Source: Bacteroidales bacterium UBA6229 (GTDB taxonomy: Bacteria > Bacteroidota > Bacteroidia > Bacteroidales > F082). Taken from it: 8,000 nt of DNA. The notes beneath the pieces are model-generated. The model was not told the DNA's origin. It made no database searches and worked only from the letters and a program-made list of their open reading frames with translations. A program made the position numbers and the translations under genes. Location of the stretch: contig DJWN01000107.1 in assembly GCA_002440975.1 (NCBI GenBank), positions 1 to 8,000 of the forward strand, written 5' to 3'. Shown here piece after piece: positions 1-7,187 of the stretch (within the stretch, counting starts at the first letter, position 1; every line of letters starts with the position of its first letter).

Positions 1-26
1 TGCTCTGCCAACTGAGCTACGGAGAG
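1..26 (-). tRNA. tRNA gene, 5' part only (cut by window edge)
   Basis: Read on the minus strand, bases 26 to 1 have the layout of a tRNA 5' half. There is a 7-base acceptor strand (CTCTCCG, from 26 down to 20), then TA at positions 8-9. A D-arm follows, with GCTC pairing to GAGC around an AGTTGGCA loop. The anticodon and 3' half lie beyond base 1, so the isotype cannot be read and the acceptor pairing cannot be confirmed. A 5' terminal C is uncommon, so the exact 5' end could differ by a base. It lies 86 bases downstream of the membrane acyltransferase gene on the same strand. No clear terminator separates the two, so whether they are co-transcribed is open. Confidence 0.85.
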
Positions 27-112
27 AATCAGGGGTATAAATTGATTTTATTTTCCGGCTATCAGAGTTTTTTGGCCTTTTAAGAATTGTTGTTCGTTTC
101 CCAGTAAGGGTT

Positions 113-1159
113 TTAAAGTATCTTGTTTATTGAGAGAACAGCTTTTAGCTTTATGTAAGTATAAGTCATCAAACTGCTGATAATTAGTATGATTACCAGC
201 CACATCAGCCATTGCAATGCAGATTGTGTACGATACAGCTCCGTTGCAATATTCCCGATAAGCAACCACTGTATTATATAAAAGACAGTTACATTTTTGC
301 CGCAAAATCGCAGATAACGAAAAACAAAATTGTCGGGTATCCTTTTTCCCAGATATTGCCAACTGATTGTCCACCACATCAAAAAGCCAATGACCCAGAT
401 TACAAAGAGATACTCATGGTGATAATAAGCTGACAGGTTTATACTTGTTTTAAAACCAAAGGAAAAGCTTACAGAAAGAGCAAATAAAAGTACTATCCAA
501 ATGATTCCCATGAAATTATATAAGCGGGCTAAATTGTATTGTTTTGACAGTAGATAGAAAAAATATCCTGCCAAAGGATAACTAAACCACGGAAAGAATG
601 GAAAATATGACCAGGATGTTACGCCAGAGAAAAACGACTGGATGAATAAAACCGAACGTTTTTCACTGACAAATATTGAAAGCTGACTACTTGCCAGGAT
701 CGTTATCAAAAGAGTTATCAACCAGAAGATTAAATTCTTTTTGAATAGCACTTTGAAGCCGGCAAAAGCAATCAGGCTGGTTCCTGCCAGAAATAAGATA
801 TCCACACCAAAGACAAAGGTCCAGGGATCAATTCCGATTATTTTTCCTTGAGAAAACCTGATCAACAAATTGAAGTTCAGGCCGATATTAAGCAAAAGTC
901 CCAACACGATGAGTTTGATTCCGCGCATGAGAAGCGAAAGGGGTGGTGCTGCTTTTCGTGCCACAAAATAACCCATCACAGCCATAAAAAGCGGAGCAGC
1001 CGGCGGTCCACCCATGAATAATGATAAACTCCCAACAGTGCTTTCATAAAATGCTGGTAAAGCAAAAAGCTCGGTAAGATGAACCTGAACCATCATCACC
1101 ACCGCTATGCCTTTGAGCAAATCGGGCAGAAGCAATCGGGATTTAGGGGTATTTGTCAT
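113..1159 (-). CDS. Polytopic membrane protein, HGSNAT/acyltransferase-3-like
   Basis: This encodes a 348-residue, very hydrophobic protein with about nine or ten membrane segments. Seen directly: a basic N-terminus leads into RLLLPDLLKG (8-17) and a first membrane helix ending in VQVHL with His27. A central FFPWFSYPLAGYFFYLL stretch (188-204) follows, and near the C-terminus there is FCGKNVTVFYIIQWLLI (285-301). These match the pattern of heparan-alpha-glucosaminide N-acetyltransferase-like and related acyltransferase proteins: an R/DxxRG-like start with a conserved His, PWxGYxLAGY, and a late GxNSLxxYxxH-like helix. Such proteins are thought to transfer acyl groups to sugars across the membrane. 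The canonical late HQ is replaced here by IQ, and the substrate is unknown. ATG at 1159 is preferred; an in-frame GTG lies directly before it. It follows the SulP gene after 192 bases. A generic multi-pass membrane protein remains possible. Confidence 0.62.
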   Translation of the reverse strand: MTNTPKSRLLLPDLLKGIAVVMMVQVHLTELFALPAFYESTVGSLSLFMGGPPAAPLFMAVMGYFVARKAAPPLSLLMRGIKLIVLGLLLNIGLNFNLLIRFSQGKIIGIDPWTFVFGVDILFLAGTSLIAFAGFKVLFKKNLIFWLITLLITILASSQLSIFVSEKRSVLFIQSFFSGVTSWSYFPFFPWFSYPLAGYFFYLLSKQYNLARLYNFMGIIWIVLLFALSVSFSFGFKTSINLSAYYHHEYLFVIWVIGFLMWWTISWQYLGKRIPDNFVFRYLRFCGKNVTVFYIIQWLLIGNIATELYRTQSALQWLMWLVIILIISSLMTYTYIKLKAVLSINKIL

Positions 1160-1199
1160 CACGATAATTTTTCAGAACAAGCTTGCCAGTGAGTCAACT

Positions 1200-1236
1200 T
1201 TCCTGATTCTAATAAGTAGTTCAATTGAATCAGGAA
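1200..1236. repeat. Inverted repeat / potential hairpin in intergenic gap
   Basis: TTCCTGATTC (1200-1209) is a perfect reverse complement of GAATCAGGAA (1227-1236), giving a 10-bp stem around a 17-base loop. It sits between the SulP gene and the membrane acyltransferase gene, 41 bases before the latter's ATG. Read on the minus strand it has no T-tract after the stem, so it is not a textbook intrinsic terminator for the SulP transcript. On the plus strand a short TTTT run follows, but no plus-strand gene ends here. It could be a leader hairpin, an operator or a weak terminator. The stem is clear; its function is unknown. Confidence 0.55.
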
Positions 1237-1287
1237 GCTTTTATTGACAAGATAAAGTCTCTTTCAATGCTTTGTTGGACGAAGGTA

Positions 1288-1295
1288 CAAATAGT
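1288..1295 (-). promoter_or_regulatory. Possible Bacteroidetes-type -7 element before the acyltransferase gene
   Basis: On the minus strand this reads ACTATTTG, followed by TACCTTCGTCC. That resembles the Bacteroidetes -7 consensus TAnnTTTG and the C/T-rich start regions often seen with it, but the leading TA is replaced by AC. No TTG lies at the expected -33 distance; a T-rich stretch (TTTTAT) is there instead. If active, it would give a leader of roughly 120 bases containing the 1200-1236 hairpin. This is motif reading only. Confidence 0.3.
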
Positions 1296-1351
1296 TGTTA
1301 GTATTTGTCTTGTCGATAAAACTTTGATAAACAAACAAATAACATCTATGG

Positions 1352-3040
1352 CTATTGTTTCATTACATGTACTGCTCTTTCAATAGCAGATTGAATATCA
1401 ACGCAATTGTTTTCTTCGCCAACTTCGTCAATTATACCTGCTTTACGCAAACTGGCCACAAGTTTGTTTCCGGCACCCGAAAACACTATCTGAATACCGT
1501 TATGTGCCGACCTGTGAATGAATGATTTGAGATTACTTAAGCCGGTTGAGTCAATAAATGGAACCCGCCGAAGCCTGATGATACGCACTTTGGGTTTATC
1601 GCCAGCTAGCTTTTCGGCAGCTTCAAACTTATTGGCAATACCGAAAAAGAAGGGGCCGTTCACTTCAAAAACTTCCACACCTTCTGGTATTTGAAGACTT
1701 TCTCCTTCATCTGCAAACTCGTTGTTTTCTGCTTCAACTACCATATTTAAAACTGCCACATCAGTGGTTTCAATCACACGCTTAAGGAAAAGCAAAACGG
1801 CAAGCAGCAAACCAAACTGAATGGCCACTGTTAAATCGATCAAAACCGTAAGGAAAAAGGTTGTGAGCAAAACAGCCACATCACTTTTGCTGTTGTTGAA
1901 CAATGCTTTAAACGAACGCCACTCACTCATATTATAGGCCACCACTACCAGAATACCAGCCAGCGTACTCATAGGAATTAATCGTGCATAACGACCAAAA
2001 AAAAGCATAATCAACAAAAGTACAACCGCATGTATGATGCCTGCCACTGGTGTTTTTCCGCCATTACGAATATTGGTCATGGTGCGGGCGATGGCACCTG
2101 TTGCCGGAATGCCACCAAAAAGCGGGGTGATGATGTTGGCAATTCCTTGTCCGATCAACTCAGTATTGGAGCGATGTCTTTCACCGGTGGCACCATCGGC
2201 TACCATAGCCGAAAGTAGTGATTCAATGGCACCCAGTATTGCAATTGTAAAGGCCGGAACCAACAAATGCCTGAAGCTGTCGAAGCTGATAGTCGGAATT
2301 TGCGGGGCTTTTAACCCACCACTGATGGCCCCAAAACGACTTCCAATGGTTTCAACAGGCAAATCCCAGAAGGTGGTCACAAGGGTAGTTAAGAGCAATG
2401 CGATTAAGGTTCCCGGGATACGCTTATTCACTTTTGGCCAAAAAGCTATTATCAGCACCGTTACTATTCCCAATGCCAGGGCATACCAGTTTACGACATC
2501 AAAATGAAGAAAGTAAAAATTCCATTTTTCCAGAAAATCGGCTGGAACAGCTGCTGAAGTCTGCAAACCAAAAAGGTCTTTTATTTGTGACGAAAAAATC
2601 ACAATGGCTATCCCACTGGTGAAGCCTACTATAATAGGATAGGGCATAAAACGGATGAGGGTTCCAAGTTGTAATACGCCCATTATTACTAAAATAACTC
2701 CCGCCATGATGGTGGCAACAATTAGGCCATCAACACCAAATTGTTCCACTATGCCATAAACAATCACAATAAAGGCACCCGTTGGACCCCCAATCTGTAC
2801 TTTGCTGCCTCCAAGTGCAGAGATCAGGAAACCTGCGATTACGGCAGTGATCAAACCTCGTTCGGGAGCAACACCGCTAGCAATTCCAAAGGCTATTGCA
2901 AGAGGCAGTGCTACTACGCCAACAATAATTCCGGCAATCAGGTCGGCAACAAACTGATCGCGGGTGTATGTACGGATAGACGTAAGGAGCTTGGGATAAA
3001 AGACTTGCGTCACCGAATCCTTCCAGGGTTTTAAACTCAT
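1352..3040 (-). CDS. SulP-family anion transporter with STAS domain
   Basis: This 562-residue inner-membrane transporter has the length and layout of full SulP/SLC26 proteins, such as the E. coli dicarboxylate carrier DauA. Seen: an amphipathic N-terminus, then the sulfate-transporter core at about 30-420. Core hallmarks include VALPLAIAFGIASGVAPERG (43-62), GGPTGAF (84-90), ESLLSAMVADGATGERHRSN (273-292), ELIGQGIAN (294-302) and a following GGIPATGAIART stretch. A C-terminal cytoplasmic STAS domain at about 455-558 carries the typical FIDSTGL turn (495-501). SulP proteins move sulfate, bicarbonate or dicarboxylates by proton or sodium coupling or by exchange; sequence alone does not decide which. 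No carbonic anhydrase or sulfate-assimilation gene is adjacent. It begins 88 bases after the acyl-CoA dehydrogenase and seems to have its own promoter. The family call is firm and the substrate is open. Confidence 0.95.
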   Translation of the reverse strand: MSLKPWKDSVTQVFYPKLLTSIRTYTRDQFVADLIAGIIVGVVALPLAIAFGIASGVAPERGLITAVIAGFLISALGGSKVQIGGPTGAFIVIVYGIVEQFGVDGLIVATIMAGVILVIMGVLQLGTLIRFMPYPIIVGFTSGIAIVIFSSQIKDLFGLQTSAAVPADFLEKWNFYFLHFDVVNWYALALGIVTVLIIAFWPKVNKRIPGTLIALLLTTLVTTFWDLPVETIGSRFGAISGGLKAPQIPTISFDSFRHLLVPAFTIAILGAIESLLSAMVADGATGERHRSNTELIGQGIANIITPLFGGIPATGAIARTMTNIRNGGKTPVAGIIHAVVLLLIMLFFGRYARLIPMSTLAGILVVVAYNMSEWRSFKALFNNSKSDVAVLLTTFFLTVLIDLTVAIQFGLLLAVLLFLKRVIETTDVAVLNMVVEAENNEFADEGESLQIPEGVEVFEVNGPFFFGIANKFEAAEKLAGDKPKVRIIRLRRVPFIDSTGLSNLKSFIHRSAHNGIQIVFSGAGNKLVASLRKAGIIDEVGEENNCVDIQSAIERAVHVMKQ

Positions 3041-3063
3041 AGGGCTCTATGGAATCAGGGGCG

Positions 3064-3071
3064 CAAAGTTA
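3064..3071 (-). promoter_or_regulatory. Bacteroidetes-type -7 promoter element before the SulP gene
   Basis: On the minus strand this reads TAACTTTG, an exact match to the Bacteroidetes -7 consensus TAnnTTTG. It is followed by CGCCCC, a plausible initiation region about 20 bases before the SulP ATG at 3040. The expected -33 TTG at 19-21 bases upstream is absent. The nearest TTG (inside TTGACA) is only 13 bases away, so the promoter is non-canonical. Its position in the 88-base gap after the operon supports separate transcription of the transporter. Confidence 0.45.
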
Positions 3072-3128
3072 TCAAAGCTTTTGTCAATTCGCGATGAAGT
3101 GCTTAAGATTTTTTGAAAACAATCACAT

Positions 3129-4268
3129 TTATTTCAGCAAATCCCTCGAAATCACAATTTTCTGAATCTCGGAAGTGCCTTCATAAATTTGTGTCAGTTT
3201 GGCTTCACGCATCAAACGTTCCACATGGTATTCCTTTGTATAACCGTATCCGCCGTGAATCTGAACTGCTTCGGTGGTCACTTCCATGGCGATGTCGGCG
3301 GCATATTGTTTGGCCATGGCACTGGCCACGCCATATGGCTTACCCTGATCCTTAAGCCAGGCAGCTTTGAGGCAGAGGTTGCGTGCGTTTTCAACTTTTA
3401 CAGCCATATCGGCTAATTTAAAAGCAATTGCCTGATGGTTAGCGATTTCGGTGCCAAAAGCCTTGCGTTCTTTGGAATAAGCCACGGCACGCTCCAATGC
3501 TCCGGAAGCCAGTCCGAGTGCCTGAGCAGCAATACCAATACGGCCGCCTTCGAGCACTTTCATGGCAAATTTAAATCCAAAGCCATCCTCTCCGATGCGA
3601 TTCTCTTTCGGGATTTTCACATCGTTAAACATTACCGAATGGGTGTCGGAGCTGCGCATCCCCATCTTGTCCTCATGGGGCCCAAGAGTGATGCCCGGAG
3701 TGTCTTTTTCAATCACAAAAGCATTGATACCTTTATGCTTTTTTTCGGGATGCGTTTGTGCAATTAAAACGTAGGTTGAAGCAGAATTGGCATTGGTGAT
3801 CCAGTTTTTGGTGCCATTCACAAGATAATAATCTCCTTTGTCTTCGGCAATGGTGCGTTGGCTGGTGGCATCACTTCCGGCTTCGGGCTCCGAAAGCAGG
3901 AAAGCCCCTATCACTTCACCACCGGCTAGTGGTTTCAGGTATTTTTCTTTGATATAATCCGATCCATAGGCTTCCAGACCGAAACATACCAGCGAATTAT
4001 TTACTGAAACGATCACACTGGCAGAGGCATCCACTTTGCTTAGTTCCTCCATGGCCAGCACATAAGAAACGGTATCCATGCCGCTTCCGTTGTATTGCGG
4101 ATCAACCATAATGCCCATAAAGCCCAGATCGGACAGGTTTTTTACATGATGAGCTGGAAACTCAGCTTTGTAGTCTCTTTCGATTACATCCTGAATCAGT
4201 TCGCGCTGTGCATAGTCGCGGGCAGCCTGCTGGATCATCAGCTGCTCTTCGGTAAATTCAAAATTCAT
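3129..4268 (-). CDS. Acyl-CoA dehydrogenase, short-chain/butyryl type
   Basis: This 379-residue FAD enzyme matches the usual length of bacterial short-chain acyl-CoA dehydrogenases. It makes the trans-2 double bond in an acyl-CoA and passes electrons to ETF, the first step of beta-oxidation. Seen: an N-terminal helical domain starting FTEEQLMIQQAARDYA (5-20); signature 1, FLLSEPEAGSDAT (123-135); and WITNA (156-160), where the flavin typically sits. RKAFG (268-272) follows, then signature 2, QIHGGYGYTKEYHVERLMR (336-354). The catalytic base is Glu363 in IYEGTSEIQ, the position used by short- and medium-chain enzymes, not isovaleryl- or long-chain enzymes. Substrate length (C4 versus branched) is inferred only from overall resemblance to butyryl-CoA dehydrogenases. 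It is the last gene of the five-gene run, 23 bases after the FabK/NMO gene, with an A-rich leader instead of a Shine-Dalgarno. No etfAB gene is in view. Confidence 0.95.
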   Translation of the reverse strand: MNFEFTEEQLMIQQAARDYAQRELIQDVIERDYKAEFPAHHVKNLSDLGFMGIMVDPQYNGSGMDTVSYVLAMEELSKVDASASVIVSVNNSLVCFGLEAYGSDYIKEKYLKPLAGGEVIGAFLLSEPEAGSDATSQRTIAEDKGDYYLVNGTKNWITNANSASTYVLIAQTHPEKKHKGINAFVIEKDTPGITLGPHEDKMGMRSSDTHSVMFNDVKIPKENRIGEDGFGFKFAMKVLEGGRIGIAAQALGLASGALERAVAYSKERKAFGTEIANHQAIAFKLADMAVKVENARNLCLKAAWLKDQGKPYGVASAMAKQYAADIAMEVTTEAVQIHGGYGYTKEYHVERLMREAKLTQIYEGTSEIQKIVISRDLLK

Positions 4269-4291
4269 TTTTTTTGTTTTTTATGGTCAAA

Positions 4292-5236
4292 TTAAAAATT
4301 ATATTGTTCTTGTGAGAGTTTTTTACGCGCCTCATTGAATTCGGTAAGTAGATCGGTGATGATTTCAGCAGCAGGTTTTTCTTCACGGATCAAGGCAGCA
4401 ACTTGTCCTATTTCAAGTTCACCTTCTTTCAGGTCGCCTTCAAACATGCCTTTTTTGGCTCGCGCTCTTCCCAGGATTTTTTTTAACACATCGGGATCTG
4501 CACCGGCCAGTTCAGCAGCTTTTACCTGATCGTAAAAGGCGTTTTTGAGTAATCTTACGGGTATAAGCTGTTTCAAGCTAAGCATGGTAGCACCATCTCC
4601 GGCTGTAATAATTGCCTGTTTAAATGCTTTGTGGGCTGATGACTCGGTGGCTGCTACAAATCGCGAACCGATCTGAACTCCGTCGGCACCCAATGCCAGT
4701 GCTGCCAGCATCTGACAGCCGGTAGCAATACCTCCGGCAGCTATCACCGGAATATTTACGGATTGCTTAATAAGTGGTATGAGCGTCATGGTAGTGGTTT
4801 CTTCTATGCCATTATGCCCTCCGGCTTCAAAGCCTTCGGCAACAATCGCATCAACTCCGGCTTCTTCTGCTTTACGCGCAAATTTTTGATTGGCAATCAC
4901 ATGCACTACCAATACACCTGCGGCCTTTAGCCGTGATGTATATTTAGCAGGATTGCCGGCAGATGTGAAAACCACAGGTACTTCTTCGCGAATGATTATC
5001 TGGATAAGATCTTCTGTATCAGGATATAGTAAGGGTACATTCACGCCAAATGGTTTGTTCGTGGCGGCTTTGCACTTACGGATATGTTCTTCAAGCACTT
5101 CCGGATACATGGAGCCGGCACCAATTAAACCCAATCCGCCAGAATTACTCACTGTAGAAGCCAGTTTCCAGCCACTGCACCAGATCATGCCGGCCTGTAT
5201 GATGGGGTACTTAATGCCAAAAAGCGAGGTGATCAT
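4292..5236 (-). CDS. FMN TIM-barrel oxidoreductase, FabK / nitronate monooxygenase family
   Basis: This 314-residue protein is a flavin-dependent TIM barrel of the 2-nitropropane dioxygenase superfamily. That group includes nitronate monooxygenases and the enoyl-ACP reductase FabK. Seen, numbered from the ATG at 5236: IKYPIIQAGMIW near the N-terminus, then SGGLGLIGAG (32-41) and KPFGVN (61-66). The catalytic-type His141 lies in EGFEAGGHNG (134-143). Phosphate/FMN-binding glycines follow in AAGGIATG (166-173) and GADGVQIGSRF (183-193). The whole-length pattern, including VNxxLLxP and VVxTxAGNPxKY-like segments, is close to FabK as I recall it. Family members are often annotated nitronate monooxygenase, and the sequence does not settle the substrate. 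The reading frame extends to a TTG at 5257 inside elbB, but ATG at 5236 is preferred: it begins ITSLFGIKYPI as relatives do and leaves a 10-base gap. Confidence 0.9.
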   Translation of the reverse strand: MITSLFGIKYPIIQAGMIWCSGWKLASTVSNSGGLGLIGAGSMYPEVLEEHIRKCKAATNKPFGVNVPLLYPDTEDLIQIIIREEVPVVFTSAGNPAKYTSRLKAAGVLVVHVIANQKFARKAEEAGVDAIVAEGFEAGGHNGIEETTTMTLIPLIKQSVNIPVIAAGGIATGCQMLAALALGADGVQIGSRFVAATESSAHKAFKQAIITAGDGATMLSLKQLIPVRLLKNAFYDQVKAAELAGADPDVLKKILGRARAKKGMFEGDLKEGELEIGQVAALIREEKPAAEIITDLLTEFNEARKKLSQEQYNF

Positions 5237-5246
5237 AAAAGTGCAA

Positions 5247-5912
5247 TTATTCCTCAACCTCGCCGTTCATGCTTTTCATCATGGCATCCACCAGGTTGTA
5301 GGCACCATCCCAGATGTCGGTGATGGTGGCTTCGAGCATATAACAAGGTGTGGTGAAAACCATATTGGACGCATCATACACCACATCGCCATGTTCGGTG
5401 TGCACGTGCATGCCTCCCATGTTTTCGATCACCTCAATTGTGCCCTGGTCACTTCCGATGGTCACATCTACTTCTCCAAGTACTTTTACAACAAAGGTGG
5501 GTGAAATACACATGGCTCCAATGGGTTTTTGCGCTGCATTCATTGTCCTGATGGCTTTTTCCACCTCGGGATTGACTTTGGCATTGGCACCGTCAAAAGC
5601 AACAGTAGAAAGGTTTTTAGCTGCACCAAAGCCACCCGGAAAAAGGATAGCATCAAACTCAGTTTCCTTAAATTCACTCAGGGGCTTGATGTTTCCGCGG
5701 GCAATCCGGGCTGCTTCAATGAGTACATTTCTTTTTTCAGGCATTTCCTCTCCGGTGAGGTGATTGATCACATGATGCTGATCAATATCCGGAGCAAAGC
5801 ATTGGTATTCGCCTCCTGCCTGAGCAATGGCCAGCATCGCCAGGGTGGCTTCATGGATTTCAGCACCGTCGTAAACACCACAACCAGCTAAAACAACTGC
5901 AAATTTTTTCAT
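5247..5912 (-). CDS. elbB: ElbB-type glyoxalase, DJ-1/PfpI superfamily
   Basis: This 221-residue cytoplasmic protein is close in length to E. coli ElbB (about 217) and is recognisable from end to end. Seen: LAGCGVYDGAEIHEATLAML (8-27), CFAPD (38-42), VINHLTGE (48-55), RNVLIEAARIARG (61-73) and FPGGFGAAKNLS (91-102). The nucleophile-elbow Cys135 is in GAMCISP (132-138), followed by TIGSD (151-155) and FTTPCYML (186-193). ElbB proteins belong to the DJ-1/PfpI class I glutamine-amidotransferase-like fold. The E. coli protein has glyoxalase activity on glyoxal and was historically linked to isoprenoid synthesis; its physiological role is poorly defined. Here it sits inside a beta-oxidation operon, 21 bases after the thiolase and 10 bases before the FabK/NMO gene. 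A role in clearing reactive carbonyls is only inference. The identity as an ElbB homologue is strong. Confidence 0.93.
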   Translation of the reverse strand: MKKFAVVLAGCGVYDGAEIHEATLAMLAIAQAGGEYQCFAPDIDQHHVINHLTGEEMPEKRNVLIEAARIARGNIKPLSEFKETEFDAILFPGGFGAAKNLSTVAFDGANAKVNPEVEKAIRTMNAAQKPIGAMCISPTFVVKVLGEVDVTIGSDQGTIEVIENMGGMHVHTEHGDVVYDASNMVFTTPCYMLEATITDIWDGAYNLVDAMMKSMNGEVEE

Positions 5913-5933
5913 AGGCTATGTATTATTGGTTTG

Positions 5934-7169
5934 TTATCCTTTTTTGTAAACAATGGCAACAACAGTCACATCATCCCCACCCATATTGATGGTCATGCCG
6001 TAAGGTCGTTCGGCTGGGATATTGATCTGTGCTTGTCCGGCATTTCCGGTCAGCTGTTGCCAGATGGTAACGGCCTGATGCACACCAGTGGCTCCTGTTG
6101 GGTGCCCCCAACCGATCAGTCCGCCTGTAGTATTCATGGGCAAGGCTCCGTTGCGGGCAGTGTTTCCGGCTGCCACATATTCAGCACCCTTGCCTTTTTT
6201 GGCCAGGCCAAGTGCTTCAACAGCCAGCAATCCTGCAATGCTAAAGCAGTCATGTGTTTCAACGGTAGCTACCTGATTCAGAGTGATTCCGGCCATGGCC
6301 AGTGCCTTTTCGGCTGCTTTTTTGATGGTGGTGAGCTCCACTGGATCAACAGGGTCTTTGGTGATATTGCGTGTTACCTGTGACCAGCCGACAATTTCAA
6401 CAGCTTGTGATTTGTCGATGCCCAGCTTTTGCAGGCCTTCTTCTGAGCTTACAAGAATACCTGAAGCACCATCAGAAACTTTGGAGCAGTCGAGCACATT
6501 CAGGTGATCAACAAAAGCTTTTCCGTTGGGCTTCATTTTGTCATATAAACCTGCAAGATCAGAAGTGGCATTGTGATGTTCCTGTGCATCAGGATCGAGA
6601 CGGGCATTTTCAATGGCATTTACAAACCATTGTCGCATACCGGCACGCGCATAGTCGTAGCCATATTTTTCATAATACACGCCTGCGCGATCCGAAAACT
6701 GTCCGGGGAAGAAATAGGCATGACCTGTTTTTCGGTTTTGGTACCAGCCGGCTCCTGCCAGAATATCAGCCCCATAGATGGCTTTAACTGTGTTTTGCAC
6801 TTCTACGCCGAGCGAAAGGGCTACTTCAGCAGTCCCTGCCAACACCGAACGCATGCCGCTGACAAGTGAAAGGCCTCCCGAAGCACAGGCACCTTCTACA
6901 CTTAGCGAGGGTTTGTATTCGAGTTTGTCGTCAACCAAGCCGGCAAAACCACCCAGATGGGCTTGTTTATTGAACCGTGCTGCCATGAAATTGCCAATCA
7001 CGGTTTCGTCAATTTTATTGGCATCGCCAATTTGTTTTACAACACCTTTGCCGGCCTCGCTGATGTAATGCTCAAGGCCTGGACGTTCTTTTTTAGGATT
7101 GAATTCTTTGCGGCCGGTTCCAAGTGATACGGTATTGTAACCGGCTGTCATATAGAGTTTTTTCTGCAT
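5934..7169 (-). CDS. SCP2-type thiolase (acetyl-CoA acyltransferase)
   Basis: This 411-residue thiolase-fold enzyme probably performs the last beta-oxidation step, cleaving 3-ketoacyl-CoA with CoA to release acetyl-CoA. Seen: the acyl-accepting Cys95 in VEGACASGG (91-99); HDCF (306-309) where classical thiolases have NEAF; and GWGHPTGATG (353-362) with His356. At the C-terminus, INMGGDD has Met396 where classical enzymes carry the second catalytic Cys of CxG. HDCF in place of NEAF is the hallmark of the SCP2/SCP-x thiolase branch, whose HDCF cysteine (here Cys308) is thought to replace the lost one. The order and spacing of motifs argue for an active enzyme, not a decarboxylating synthase. 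It lies 18 bases after the hydroxyacyl-CoA dehydrogenase and 21 before elbB, so they are surely co-transcribed. Chain-length preference cannot be read; a biosynthetic acetoacetyl-CoA role is less likely in this context. Confidence 0.92.
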   Translation of the reverse strand: MQKKLYMTAGYNTVSLGTGRKEFNPKKERPGLEHYISEAGKGVVKQIGDANKIDETVIGNFMAARFNKQAHLGGFAGLVDDKLEYKPSLSVEGACASGGLSLVSGMRSVLAGTAEVALSLGVEVQNTVKAIYGADILAGAGWYQNRKTGHAYFFPGQFSDRAGVYYEKYGYDYARAGMRQWFVNAIENARLDPDAQEHHNATSDLAGLYDKMKPNGKAFVDHLNVLDCSKVSDGASGILVSSEEGLQKLGIDKSQAVEIVGWSQVTRNITKDPVDPVELTTIKKAAEKALAMAGITLNQVATVETHDCFSIAGLLAVEALGLAKKGKGAEYVAAGNTARNGALPMNTTGGLIGWGHPTGATGVHQAVTIWQQLTGNAGQAQINIPAERPYGMTINMGGDDVTVVAIVYKKG

Positions 7170-7187
7170 AATCTTCAGTTTTTTGCG

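Noticed and set aside
26..35. GAATCAGGGG at 26-35 recurring at 3052-3061, with GAATCAGGA also at 1227-1235
   Set aside because: Short matches in AT-rich intergenic DNA; contexts differ (tRNA leader, SulP leader, hairpin arm) and chance is sufficient without a genome-wide count.
27..112. Search for an intrinsic terminator between the acyltransferase stop and the tRNA
   Set aside because: Only 3-bp stems (for example CCC-AGTAA-GGG at 100-110) are visible, too weak to call.
1160..1162. GTG start directly before the acyltransferase ATG
   Set aside because: The adjacent ATG is the stronger start and the one-residue difference has no consequence; no ribosome site favours GTG.
2034..2507. A 157-codon plus-strand open frame inside the SulP gene
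   Set aside because: It is fully antisense to the conserved transporter core, and its composition looks like the reverse of membrane codons.
3074..3081. Palindrome AAAGCTTT upstream of the SulP promoter motif
   Set aside because: Only 8 bp and not extendable; common by chance in A/T-rich spacers.
5237..5257. Upstream TTG start that would extend the FabK-like protein by seven residues into elbB
   Set aside because: The extension (RNNCTF) is not family-like, and the ATG at 5236 matches the usual N-terminus.
4890..5504. A 204-codon plus-strand open frame crossing the elbB / FabK-like boundary
   Set aside because: It lies opposite two well-supported minus-strand genes and its translation resembles no family; it is an antisense shadow.
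5350..5763. Plus-strand open frame of 137 codons within elbB
   Set aside because: It is antisense to a gene conserved end to end, with no recognisable domain.
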